Source of the DNA: Dastarcus helophoroides
Taxonomy: Eukaryota; Arthropoda; Insecta; Coleoptera; Bothrideridae
NCBI GenBank assembly: GCA_028583605.1
Contig: CM053328.1
Coordinates: forward strand, 13,381,086 to 13,445,085
DNA length: 64,000 nucleotides
Reading direction: 5' to 3'
The notes under the pieces are model-generated. The model worked only from the letters and a program-made list of their open reading frames with translations, ran no database searches and was not told the DNA's origin. Positions 47,270 to 58,499 of the stretch are shown one piece after another. The position numbers were made by a program, and so were the translations under genes. The stretch's first letter is position 1. Every line of letters begins with the position of its first letter.

Positions 47270-48600
47270 TTTTAAATCTTTTTTGGAGGGTGTGGCATTG
47301 TCACCACTTCCGTGGAGCCTTGTGATGGATGATCTGCTAATGATACTAGAACTAAAAGAATTTTATGCGCAAGGATACGCAGATAATTTAACTTCTATTA
47401 ATTAGACGTAAATTTCGGGTGCCCGTATCAACATTAATGCAACGTGCACTCAATATTACAGAAAGGTGGTGTTTAGCAGGCAAAGAGTCCTAGTTTAGGC
47501 CGACAAGAAATTTCGCTGAGTAGGGAAGTTAAATATTTGGGACTTACCTTAGATAACAAACTTAGCTTTGGTGCTCATGTGAAAAAAGTTACTGCCCAAG
47601 TTACTAAGACCCTATGGGCCTGTAAAGGCATGATATGAAAACAATGGGGACTCAGACCAGCGATGGTCCATTGGATATATTCCAAGGTTGTAGCACCCAT
47701 AGTAAAATACGGTTTTTTAATCTGGTGGCTCAAAACCAGAAAAAAGGAAAGAGTTATGAAACTAAGGAAGGTACAAAGGTAAGCTTGTTTAGAAATAACA
47801 GGAGCGATGCAAAACAACGCCTATTGCAGCCATGGAAGCACTGCTTCATCTGTTGGTGGAGGCGGAGGCCCTGTCAGGCTAAAAACAAACAGGTATGGAA
47901 TGGAATCACCTAGATCAACATGCCGCACAGAAATGTCCAAGCGGATCTGCACGAAGCATACGCTAATTATGCCATGGGACAGAACAAAGAGTATCCTTAA
48001 CTTTCACTAATCCTACCAGGTAGAAATACCGGAAGGGGGAGTGTAATTAGTGGAACCAAAAAGAAGAGATTGGATCAGTCTGGTAAACAGATGGATCCAA
48101 AACAAAGACAAGTATTGGTGTGTGAATAAGAAAATGAAATAGCAGACTTTCTAGCCAAAAGGGAAGCCGAGTTTCCTCTAGTAGGACCGGAACCTACTTG
48201 TCCGCTTACTTACTGAGCGGCAAAAGAGGTAATAAAGGAACTACTAAGGAAAGAACGCAGCACTCACTAAAGGGGGTCAATGGTCTGAGGCAATCAGGGA
48301 TGTTCATTGACGGACCATTAGAAAAGAGAGCCAGAGAACTAATACAGTTAAGCAAAAATCAGCTCAGGTAGACAGTTGGATTATTTACGGGACACTATGT
48401 TCTAATGAAACGTCTTACAACAATTGGCGTAAAAGAAAATTCTTCTTGTCGAATATGTGGAGAAACACCCATCAAGGAAGTTCTGGAATTCTTCAAAAGA
48501 CCGGGATTATTATGAGACAATCGCGGAGGGCACAATAAGCGAAAGCTTAACTGCCTCAGGGATAACCGATCCACGATAAGAAATAATAATAATAATAAGT
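47270..48600 (+). pseudogene. LOA/R1-like non-LTR element, 3' half of ORF2
   Basis: Scattered over several frames are EGVALSPLPWSLVMDDLL, GYADNL (where GYADDL is expected; AAT at 47085 replaces the second Asp codon in the box at 47376-47387), KYLGLTL-like text, TLWACKGMI, LRPAMVHWIYSKVVAPI, and late in the element LSKNQLR and SSCRICGETPIKEVLEF. This order (RT palm, thumb, RNase H, Cys-containing tail) matches the LOA/R1/I-like group. Many stops and shifts show long decay. It ends in an AAT microsatellite (48583-48599), like I/LOA tails. No target duplication could be identified. Confidence 0.7.
48580..48599 (+). repeat. AAT repeat tail of LOA/R1-like element
   Basis: About five AAT/ATA units mark the 3' end of the element at 47270-48600. 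Short TAA repeats are common tails in I and LOA groups. Confidence 0.7.
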
Positions 48601-50110
48601 CATTTTTTCATCTAGATTTTTTCTTTAAATTTTAGTAGATTTTAGCTTATGGTAATTAATTATAAAAATATAAATATTTGCTGGCATTGCTCCTTATCGC
48701 TAAAATTTTATAATTTTATTATGTGAACTGTTTAATATTCTGCAACATGGTTTTAAATAACATTACACTTTAGCGCTTTTTTCAAGTTAAAGTATACTAG
48801 TAAGACTCTCACGATATTAAAGTTTGGGGAACCCCAAAGTAATGAAGCCAAAACCAAAAAGGCTGAAAAGTGGAATGTAGCAATCATCTTCAAAATGTAG
48901 ACAATTTTAGAATGTGGCAATATTCACAACGTCGCAAGCTTCAGAGCTTGAAGATGTTTAAAACGTAGCAACCTGCAGAGTTTAAGGAAATCGAAAACAT
49001 GATAAGCTTCAAAGATTAAGGAGCTTCAAAACTTAGCCAGCTTCAGAGCCTGAAGAATTTTAGGGAGCAGATAACATTATAATATAGATATTTTACGATC
49101 TATCTGGGTTAAATCGAAAGGAGCCCAAAATCCAATTGAGTTACAAATTTTAATCAATTTTAGCAAATACAATACCTCAGAATGTAGCACATTTAAATTT
49201 TGGAATCTAGTCAATTTAAAAATGTTGCCAGGTTTAAAGAATTACAAACTTTTTATGTATTTTGAATGTTGTCAATTTTCAATGCAAAAATCGAAATAGG
49301 AATTTGTAGGTTTTTAAAATTATAGTGTTTTCTTAATTGAGAATTTGTCTCTAAATACCAAATTTTGAAATATGTCAAGTTTTTAAATAAACATTAAATT
49401 TTGCCGCCATCGTTTCTTATACCTTAAATGCTGTATATAATTACATTATCTTAAAACTCTGTAACATGCTTTTAATTAAAATTATTTTCTAAAGAAATTT
49501 TTTGACGGCTACAGCTAAATAGTGGCGCATAAAGTTCAGTACGTATACAATTCAGAAACTTCTAGAGCAGTGAAAGCAAAAAATAACAATTTTTTGAAGT
49601 GAAACGTGGCTTACAAACTCGATCTGTTTTAGAATGTAGTCAACTTCAGAAAGTCCAAAATTTTAGAATATAGCAAAATGGAGAATTTGGCAAGCATTAG
49701 AATTTGATGACATTTGAAATGATGCAGGCTTCAGGATTTGACAAGATAGTTTGAGCAGTTGTAAAGCTTAGTGAGTTTTAGAGCTCGATAAATTTTAGGC
49801 AGTAATAAATTTTAGGATGTGGCTGTTTTGAGATTTTCTAGGCTTATATCGAAAGGAGTACTTTGACAAATTAAGCTTATAACCAATTTTAAAACATATA
49901 TTACCTTAGCATATAACACTGTCAAGTTTTGGGATGTAGTCCATTTCAAAATGTTGTCAACTTCAAATAATTATAAAGTACGTATTTCTTATTTTGAATG
50001 CAGCTAATTTTAATTTTCGAAATCAAATTTAAAAAGTTGAGGATTTTAAAATATTAATACCTTTTTTTAAATTAATATATTTTGACAAATTTTGCCAGAT
50101 TTTAGCATAT

Positions 50111-50440
50111 TGTTGCAGCGTTATCGGTTCGAATGATTAATACTTCGTGAATTGTAAGTACTTTATTTCCAAACTGATTTCGGAACACTACAACTGACCA
50201 ATTGATTCACTAACACTGCTTAATTAACTAATTTATTCATTGACTAACTAACTGAGGGAAAGCCGATCGCGTTTATATACCCTCCCGCTTTTCTAGACTT
50301 AATCCATACAGATAAGATTTATCGTTTGCGGAAATTTCTGGAGCGCTTATCTGTCGTTTGCTTCATTATCGCGACCGCCTTTCCTTATCAAATTTTTCTA
50401 GAAAAATTCCTTAGGTACCAAATAATTACAATTTGTTACA
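50111..50440 (-). mobile_element. possible solo LTR
   Basis: A 330-bp segment with TG...CA ends (TGTAACAAAT at 50440 and CTGCAACA at 50111, minus strand) interrupts the satellite array. On the minus strand it has a TATA box, GGGTATATAAACGCGATCGG, around 50270-50285, a downstream TCAGTT, and AATAAAG near 50162. That promoter/polyadenylation order is LTR-like. No target duplication is seen: flanks CATAT and AAATC differ. A CCAGATTTT inverted pair just outside (50095-50103 and 50440-50448) leaves an alternative TIR element possible. Confidence 0.45.
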
Positions 50441-51038
50441 AAATCTGGAATCGTTTCTAACTAATAAAATGCTAGAATTTCATTAGCCCAAATATTCTGC
50501 AGCATAACGCTCTCAATTAAAATTACATTTTAAAGGCCTATTATGACAGCTGCCCACTAAATACTTACGAAGTATGTCAATCAGACACTCACAACTTATG
50601 TAGTTTGGAGATCTCTGGAGCAATTAAAAACTGCATGAGTTTCAGGAAGTAGCTACTTCCAGAGTGTAGAGAATTTTAGAATGTATCGAGATTTAAAACG
50701 AAGCAAGTTTCAGAACTTGACGAGTATCAAAGCGTAGCGAGCTTCATATCATGTGAATCTAAGTGAATAGGTAAATTTAGAACGTAGTGTTTTAGAATTG
50801 ATCTAGGCTGAAGTGGTAACGTACCACACAAATGTTTAATTTGTAACCTCAGAATGTAGTATATTTGGTTTCAGATTATAAACAATTTAACAATTCTGCA
50901 AAGAATTTGCTTTTTCAAACGTAGGCTGCTACCCGCTAAATAAGGTAAAGTATGTCAATAATGCGTTCGCAACGTAAAGTTTGGAGCGAAAGCAAGAATG
51001 TTGTAAAATGCAGAACTGAACGAATTTCGGACTGCAGC

Positions 51039-51050
51039 AGTCAGCTTCAG
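51039..51050. repeat. target-site duplication, 3' side of RTE-like fragment
   Basis: AGTCAGCTTCAG is repeated exactly at 51768-51779. The sequence is a satellite unit, so one unit was split by the insertion. Confidence 0.8.
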
Positions 51051-51767
51051 TGATTTTTTTTTCCTAGTTTCCACTGTCGTCGGTTGAGGCATTCATGCTC
51101 CGCAAGATTTCTCGCCTCCATAGCGTCCTGCATATCTTCCAGGAGCGCTTTGGTCTCCCCCTTCTTCATTGACTACGCGGAGTCCATTCCCATATGCTTT
51201 TGGGCCATCTTTCCATAGACATTCTTTTCAGATGCCCATACCACTTTAGCAGTTTGACTTCTATTGTTTCTATGATTTCAATGTCAATTACCACCTCCGT
51301 TCTGATATCCACATTTCTGACTTTATCCATTTTCCTCAGTCGATAGCATCGCCTCCAGTAATCCATCTCCGTCGCTCTTATTTCGGATTTTTTTTCTGTA
51401 TACCTCCCATACTTCCGCTCCGTGTAGACCTATATTTTCAACAATTGTTTTGTATGTTCTAATTTTGTTTTTCTTTTCTATTTTTGAGTTCTATAGAAGA
51501 CTATTTAATTATCTTGTAGCAGTTCTAGCCTGTCAATTCCTTAATTTAACCTCGTGGTTACTGTCGCCGTCAGATGTGATTGTGATACCTAGATACTTAA
51601 AACTTTTCGTTTGTTTTATTACTTTCGAGCCTAATTCCAGATTTTTTCTATCGCCTCCTACCACGAAATGTTCTGTTTTATCTGTATTGATCTCAAGACT
51701 CCATTTAGAATATTCGTCATCACACATCGCAGCACATAACTGACATCATTCTCGTCTTCAGCTAGTA
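51051..51767 (-). pseudogene. RTE-like non-LTR retrotransposon 3' fragment
   Basis: Minus-strand translation gives SKWSLEINTDKTEHFVVGG, then KSFKYLGITITSDGDS, then (with shifts) RTYKTIVENIGLHGAEVW, and later MDYWRRCYRLRKMDKVRN and LLKWYGHLKRMSMERWPK ending WEWTPRSQ. This is the RT thumb and C-terminal domain common to RTE-like and related non-LTR elements. A poly-T at 51052-51061 is the poly-A tail. Exact 12-bp duplications AGTCAGCTTCAG flank the insertion. It is 5'-truncated and broken by stops. The clade assignment is tentative. Confidence 0.75.
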
Positions 51768-51779
51768 AGTCAGCTTCAG
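51768..51779. repeat. target-site duplication, 5' side of RTE-like fragment
   Basis: AGTCAGCTTCAG is an exact copy of 51039-51050. Confidence 0.8.
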
Positions 51780-52150
51780 AACCTAAAAAAATTCAAAATA
51801 TAATAAAATTTAGAACATCAGTAATCTTCGAAACCTAACGAGTTTCAAAACGAAATAAGCTTCAGCGCTCGACGAGATTTGAAACAGGGCATGTTTCAGA
51901 ATTTGAGTAATTTCAAAAAGTAGTGAGATTTAAAATGAGATGAATTTTAGACGAGAGAACATAGATATTTTAGAATTTCTCTATTAGCTCTTAATAAGAT
52001 CCAAGACTAATTGAGCTTTAAAATGTAGCCCATTTTAGAATACACATACTCAGAATGTAGTTGCTCTTTCGGAACGTACTCTATATTAAAAGCAATTCGA
52101 ATTATTTCTTTTTCGAATGCAATCGATTTTAAATCCTGAAATCGTCAGTA

Positions 52151-52782
52151 TGTAGCTGAACTACCGACTGATGTTTAGTAGAAACGGTCACTCTGATAAA
52201 GTCCAGAGAACTTTATTCTAATGCGCAGGTCTATAGGCTTGAATATTTATCAGATTAAAGGTTTGGTAAAGAAATACTGTTTCTGAAAGAACAAAACCAG
52301 TCTTTGGTCTGTTTACACCAAAATTTCTTTTTGAAGCTCAAAATTTAGAGCTTAAGACAAAATTAAAAAATGAGGAGTTTAAAAAAACTGAACATTTTAA
52401 AAAGGTTTTCTATTTCGAATTTGAAATGTTCCCCCTAATCTCAAAAATTCGAAAATACCTAAAACAGAAACTTTAATAACAACACTGGTTATTTTAAATG
52501 TTTTCTTAAGTTCGAAATTTTTTTTTAAATTCATAATTTAAGTTTTAAATTTTTTGGTAATTTTGTTGCAAATGTACTCTAGATTTAGACCTTTTTTTAA
52601 CTTCTGAGTTTAAATGTAAGATTCATAATTTTGAAGTAAACACTTTTTTTTAAGCGCGTTGAGCGAGATTTGATTGGCGGAAAATTTGTGATTTCGCGTT
52701 ACCATCCCGGTAATTAGCGTTATTAACATGCTCCTACGTTAATAGTGTTATATAACTATGAGTAGGATGCATAACTGAATAA
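52151..52782. other. AT-rich non-coding DNA
   Basis: Degenerate AT texture. A more balanced patch at 52650-52780 precedes the tRNA-like sequence. No gene. Confidence 0.45.
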
Positions 52783-52862
52783 AAAAATTGCGTGATCGGG
52801 GTTCGAACTCCAACCTATCATGCAGCAGGTCAGCGTCCTGGGCACTAAGTCGCAGCATCTTG
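52783..52862 (-). repeat. tRNA-derived SINE or tRNA pseudogene
   Basis: On the minus strand TTAGTGCCCAGGACG resembles a pol III A box, and GAGTTCGAACCCC (52798-52810) a B box. They are separated by about 25-30 bp, containing CTGACCTGCTGCATGATAGG. The T-stem pairs poorly (GAG against CCC) and no full acceptor stem is found. A T-run follows (TTTTTTT at 52780-52786 on the minus strand). I infer a decayed tRNA relative, not a working tRNA gene. Confidence 0.4.
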
Positions 52863-54414
52863 CAAACCAGTAGCTTAACTCCCTTAATAAATGATAACTT
52901 ATCCTTACGTCTACAATATATAAGTTAAAATGATTGCGCGAAAAGTGTGCATACTAAGCATTATTTCAATTGTGTTTTATAATTTGATTATACAGCGCGC
53001 GCCAACAAAAACACAATAAATAAAAATTAGATCGTATGGAAATTTAAAAGATATAAAAACTAAAAATAACAATTTTAATTTACAAATTATGGAATTTTTA
53101 TTTTTGATATTACAATTTGAAAATAAAGAAAAAACACTGTTATATCACAATTTTAAATTTTTACTTCTGTCGGCAGTTCCCATAATTGCCCTTTTTCCTC
53201 TAATTTTGATTGATAGATTTCTCGAAAATTTGATTTTTTATGAAAATTTAATTTTAATTGCATTTGAAGGCGGACCTTATTTTAGGGTTTAACTGGCCCG
53301 ATTATCTGGGGTAAAAATATATGAACTAATATGTTTGTACATCTCCAATTCAGATTGTTCCTCTTTCTGTGATTCTACACCAAAAATGTGGGTAAATGGG
53401 CAGGTTAGGAAGTGGATCCGGTAGCGCCTCATTAGGCTGACAAATTGCCTATTGTTGGGTGTTTTAATTTGTCTGCCTCTGAAAAATCACACGTATATGT
53501 GTATGATGATGTACGATGTGTGGGAAGATTGATCTTAAGCGCTGATAGCATTCAACTAAATTACTCTTAAACATCATGTCTTCTGCAATCACCGACTCAT
53601 AAAAGTGTTGTGTTTGTTGTTATAAATTACACGACGTGGTCAATAGGACATGAAAAATCACAACTACGGTAATTACAATTATGATCTTATTTAGATAAAG
53701 TCGAGATTTTCTCAAATTTGCAAAGAGTGCGATGGAGAGAAAAAAAGTATCGAGGACGTTGTTCCACAACTGACAGTCGAGTCTATTAGCTGTTTAACAG
53801 CGAAACACTTGTAAAGTTGGTATCGGCTGTAAATAAAGGCGAAGGCATACCTGCGGGTAGATATCATTTATAGGTCGACAAATTTACAAGCGCATTAATT
53901 AGCAGGGCGGTACTTTATTAAACGGCCGCTATTTGCACATGTGAGACCTCACTGACATGCTCAATCGACCGTCAAATCATTTATCTGCTCAGATTTGATA
54001 AAATGCGCAAATGGAATTACCTTTATTGCTAATAGAGTTTGTGGGCATTCTAGAGCGCATTTCAACTCGGCACCGTTCACTGATTTAAAAATGTATTCAC
54101 AAATAAAGAAGATGAAAACAAAGCTTTAGTGTAACGTGTGGCCCTTATTCAAAATTATAAGTAAATGGTTTGTCAAGTTAAGAACACTATCATTTGATTC
54201 AAAATCAGAAGTAAATAACTCGTAATATACCTTGGAGCTTGTAAATAATAAAAAAAATATATTCAGTAATGTGGACTGTCGACAAAAGTGAAAACTTAAA
54301 ATTGCGAAGAAACAGTGATTACATTTTTCCTGATGTTACATAACTGAATATGAACTTATTTAATTGTGCTGGAACTAACCTAAAATGTTTATCAAAATCG
54401 AAATATTAAATATC
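52863..54414. other. apparently single-copy DNA, no gene supported
   Basis: Mostly ordinary composition from 53290 on. A Leu/Ile/Phe-rich open frame at 53089-53292 is composition-driven. No element ends or splice-flanked exon. Confidence 0.4.
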
Positions 54415-54438
54415 AGTATCAAATAAAATTTTGTCCAG

Positions 54439-54720
54439 TGGTGGAAGCACATTTTAAAATTATTTTCATTTTATTGTACCAATCATATACAGAGTGTTGA
54501 CATAAACTTGGGCTTTTTTTTAAATAGAACACTCTGTATATTTTTACATATTTGAATAGCCCCATAAAAATGCAGCAACATAATATAGGGTTTATGGGGG
54601 TTTCGATGGGTTATTTTCCTAGTAGAGGCTCCTAAATCCGAAAACACGACTCCATTTGTAAACAATCTGTATGATGTAGTATTAACCAATTTGCGACATA
54701 AGCAATCATATTTGTTTTTT
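54439..54720 (+). mobile_element. hAT-like terminal fragment, copy of 21770-22057
   Basis: It begins CAGTGGTGGAAGCACATTTT, a shortened form of CAGTGGCGTA...GGAGCAC at 22057. It then matches that copy through TTATTTTCATTTTATTGTAC, ACACTCTGTATATTTTTACA and the GGGTTTATGGGGGTTTCGAT block. It leads directly into the T-rich tract at 54720, so it may be its left end. Confidence 0.6.
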
Positions 54721-57140
54721 CATATTTCAAATATTTTTCCAAAAATATGCCCTTTTAAAATTTTGATTTCTTTTAAATATTGACTTCTTTTTAAAATTTT
54801 ACTCTTTTCAAAATTTAGGTTTTTAAAAAAATCCCTGGTTTTCTGCATTTTTTACAGCTGTATTTTTCTGAACATTTTTCAATCTAGAATTTTTTGGAAC
54901 TTTTTCCCTTTTTAATTTAAATTTCGACTTTCTTTCAAATTTTAGATTTTTCAAAAAATGTATTTAGTTTTAAAGACTTTTTCAATGTTTTTATTTTTTT
55001 TAAAACTTCGAATTTTGAAAATTAAATGTTTCTTAAATATTTATGGATTTTGGATTTTTAGATATTTTTTGAAAGTCTCACTTTTTTTAGAACTAGCACT
55101 TTTTAAGTCTTGATTTTTTTAACAATTCTTACTGTTTAAAAATTTTGGCTTATTTTTGAAATATCAAATATTTAAAAAGTTAAAAGTTTTTGCAAATTTC
55201 AATTTTAATTCAAAATTTAGAATCATTTCCAAAAATTTGAATCTCTTTTGAAAATTTTTTTCTTTAAAAATTTTGCCTTTTCAAAATTTAGACTCCTTCG
55301 AATATTTCAAATTCAACAGATTTTTCAAAATTTCCCGTCTGAAAATATCAATTGTTTTTAAAAGTGTCGATATTATTTAAAGTCGGACTTTTTTAATTTA
55401 CTATTTTCAAAATTTGGACTTCTTTCAAAATTTTATTATTACTGAAAATTTTGAAATTCTGGACGTTTCGAATTTATTTTATTCTGTTTTAAAATCTTCG
55501 ATTTTCTTTTAGATTTTGACTCTGAAAATTTCAAAATTTAGCAAGAATTTAATTTTTTTTTTTTGGTAAATTTTTGCCATTTTTAAATAACAACTTTTTT
55601 TAATTTTAATTGTTTCTCAAAGTTTCGACATTTTGCAAATTTTCAATTTTATTAATTTAAACTATTTTTAGCATTTCTTTTTTTATTGAAAAGTTTGATT
55701 TTTCGATTTCGGCATTTATCCAAAATATTGACTTAACTAAAATTTCTTTAAAATTTCAGTATTTTATTGAAAATTAGAAAGATTTCAGAAATTTCTATTT
55801 TGTTCAAATATCATTTTTTTGTCTTTTGTTTCCTGTTTTTTAAATGTCGATTTTTTTGAAAATTTCAACTTTAAATATTCTATTCTTCATGGTAGACCCT
55901 TATTGACCGGAAATATTATGTTTTTTTCAATTTAAATATTCTGATTTTTCTAAGAAGTTTAATTTTCTTGAAAATTGGTAACATCTCAACAACATTGACT
56001 TTTTTCAAAATTTCGAGGTTTTTAAAATTTATATATTTTATTAAAATTATTCATTAGGTATTTTTGCCCATTTTTCTAAATTTCTACTTTTTTTGAAACA
56101 TTTGACTCTTTTGAAAATCTCCATTCATTTTTTTGAAAATTAGTACAACTTAATAAATCTGCGCTCTTTTTGAAAATTTCGATTTTTTTTTTTCAAATCT
56201 GGACATTTTTTCAACGTTTCGTTCTTTTTAATCATTTTCGACAATTTTCAAAATTTCACTGCTTTAAGAATTTAAATTTTTTTTCCAAATTTCGTTTTGT
56301 TTTCAACATTTTCGACTGTTTCAAGTTTTAACTTCTTTCTGGAAATATTCTATTCTATGTATACTCAGAAACTCTTTTTTTATTTTGGTTCGAATCTCCA
56401 AAATTTAATAATTTTATAATTATATATTCCTTTAAAACTTTGTCTTTTTCATAATATTCATGCTTCTAACTTTTATTTTTATTTTCTTAAAGACTTGGTT
56501 TGAAAGTACAGATTTTGTTTTTTTTTAATGTTCTTTTCCTTTGAAATTTTTATCCAAAATGTCGAAATTCGGAAAGGTTCTGTTATGGTTTCTGTTAATT
56601 TTTTTTCTCAAAATGCATTTTAAACTTTAGTTTTTAAATATCGACTTTTTACACAATTCCTATTTTCACTTTTATATCAAATTTCGATTATAAATTCGAA
56701 AGATCAGTTTGTTTTAATCTAAAATGGAGTTAAGACTTCCTTTGACAAAGTTTCGATTTTAATTTTTATTTTTTTATTAGTTAGAAATTTAAAAATTCAA
56801 AACTTCGACGTTTTGTTCAAATTTTGGCCTTATTTTCGAAATGTCGAAACTATTTATGAACTCTTCAGTTATTCGAGAATTTGGGCTCTTTACCTTATAA
56901 TCCCAAATTTCACTTTGTTGTAAAATTTTAATTTTAAACGAGATATCTTTTATAATTTTATTATAAAATTTTAATATTTTTCTAAAATTTTAACATCATA
57001 TATTCCAAGTTTATTTTAGGTGTCGACTATAAATTTCAATACTTTCTGGATATTTTAATTTTTTTCAAAAATATAATTTAAATCTCTTAATTTTTTTACC
57101 AAAATTTTCGGGCAGTTTTTGTCATAAATTTGAAATTCCT
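54721..57140 (+). repeat. T-rich degenerate tandem repeat
   Basis: About 2.4 kb of 15-20-bp imperfect units near TTTTGAAAATTTCGACT. In 55210-55400, successive AAAATTT cores are 15-20 bp apart with one gap of 26. It includes the block ATTCTTCATGGTAGACCCTT at 55882, also present in reverse at 27209. The right boundary may be a hAT-like CCTAGCCACGAC near 57150. Confidence 0.65.
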
Positions 57141-58490
57141 TTTGTAAAATACCTAGCCACGACCCTACCCCCATATTTCAACCTAAAAAAAAATTGAGGT
57201 TTAAATTATAATAAACAGACAGGAGGGTGAAGATTTAGAAACGCTTCCTGCAAAACAATCCCTTTTCTTTGAAATATTTGAACTAATTTTTTCAAAAAAT
57301 TTCTTATTTCTTGAAATAGAGCTGAATGAAACTGTGAGTCGTTAGGTTAATTTTTTTAAATTTTAAACTAAAATGTTCAGTCATCATTACAACACGAGAA
57401 AAATCTAATTGTAAACACAATTCAATTTAAAGGAAGTCTCAAAGTCCTAGAGTATATTTTGCAACTGTCTTCAGTTTTTAGATTTGCTCTCAAAAATGGT
57501 CGAAATTTTTAAAACAAACCCTTTTATCTTCTGAAATATGTTTTGTATATTTGATTTTTTTTCGATTCGACTAGAACATTTTTAATTTAGAATTGATATG
57601 AAACTCGAATTTACAATTCTAATGTCAAAATTTCTACAAAATTTCTATAAAATTTAAATTTACTGATTAAAGCAGGAATGTGAATTAAAAAAATAATACA
57701 ATAAAAAATAAAATTGCAAGTATAAATTTGGAATTTTAAGAAAAAGGTAAAATTTCAGAAACAAATGTGGGTAATTTATTTATTATTTACTTAATAAAAG
57801 TAATTAGGTTCTCCTTCGAAAATTCGTCATTTTCTGAAAATTACCAAATTTTGAGAATAGTGTCCATTTCCAGAAAAAATTCTAAATTCGTACATTTGTC
57901 GGATAGGTGCAACTTTCAATCAGGAATTGATAAAAATCAAACATTCTTCAAGTAATAGCTAATTTCGATTCCGAGAGCCTCGAAGAAGTCGTTGGATGAT
58001 TCGCATTTTCGCATGAAAATCGGTAGCGACAATATAGCAGAGAAATTATTTTGAAAAGGAATGGTGACAAGTGTTACTATTTGTAAGTTACTAATACTTG
58101 AGAGATATTTTCCAACGACGCGACGTTTTGAGTTTTCTGAATCTATAAACGAAACAGTTGATGCTCACGGGAATTTTTTTCCACCAATGTCAGCTTTTAA
58201 TTCAGAAACATAGGCCCTTGATTATTTCTGTAAGTATATTGTACCTAAAATGGGAACCTAAACGTTTAAGCTATGTTGAGCATCTCGTTTAGCACATTTT
58301 TCACAAATAATAACCTAACTGTCGACAAATATTTAGTAAGATCCGAAATTAATTGAACAATCTAGCCGTTTGGGCATTAAACATTAATGCTGTCAATAAT
58401 TTTTAAGTTGCTCCATTTGAGTTTTTATCAAACCGATTAATTATTCAATACGCGTTTTAGATTACTTACTTTTCCTATTTTATTTTGTAG
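57141..58490. other. AT-rich then ordinary non-coding DNA
   Basis: AT-rich text to about 57950, then a balanced single-copy-looking stretch to 58490. No gene supported. Confidence 0.4.
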
Positions 58491-58499
58491 AAAACAGGT

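Larger units (their letters stand above)
46020..52150 (-). repeat. 17/34-bp satellite array with higher-order blocks, interrupted
   Basis: Reverse-orientation relative of the 38.5-41.1 kb array. At 48928-49063, eight consecutive 17-mers alternate between types near AACGTAGCAAGCTTCAG and AGCTTGACGAGATTCAA. Dense units occur at about 46050-46210, 46890-47030, 48870-49070, 49620-49830, 50640-50800 and 51780-51960. Between them recurs a longer, more T-rich segment with common landmarks (CCTCAGAATGTAGCA near 47117, 49172, 50846 and 52049; a GACGGCTAC/AGCTGC...CTAAATA patch near 49500, 50550 and 50925), so the array has a higher-order period of several hundred bp. Three retroelements interrupt it. 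Confidence 0.75.

Noticed and set aside
50095..50448. TIR element bounded by CCAGATTTT / AAAATCTGG
   Set aside because: Only 9 bp of inverted match outside the TG...CA ends, while the TATA-polyA order favours an LTR; retained as an alternative in that entry.
52783..52862. Functional tRNA gene
   Set aside because: T-stem mismatches and no acceptor stem; more likely SINE or pseudogene.
53089..53292. Leu/Ile/Phe-rich open frame resembling a membrane segment
   Set aside because: Composition of AT-rich DNA; no start context or homology support.
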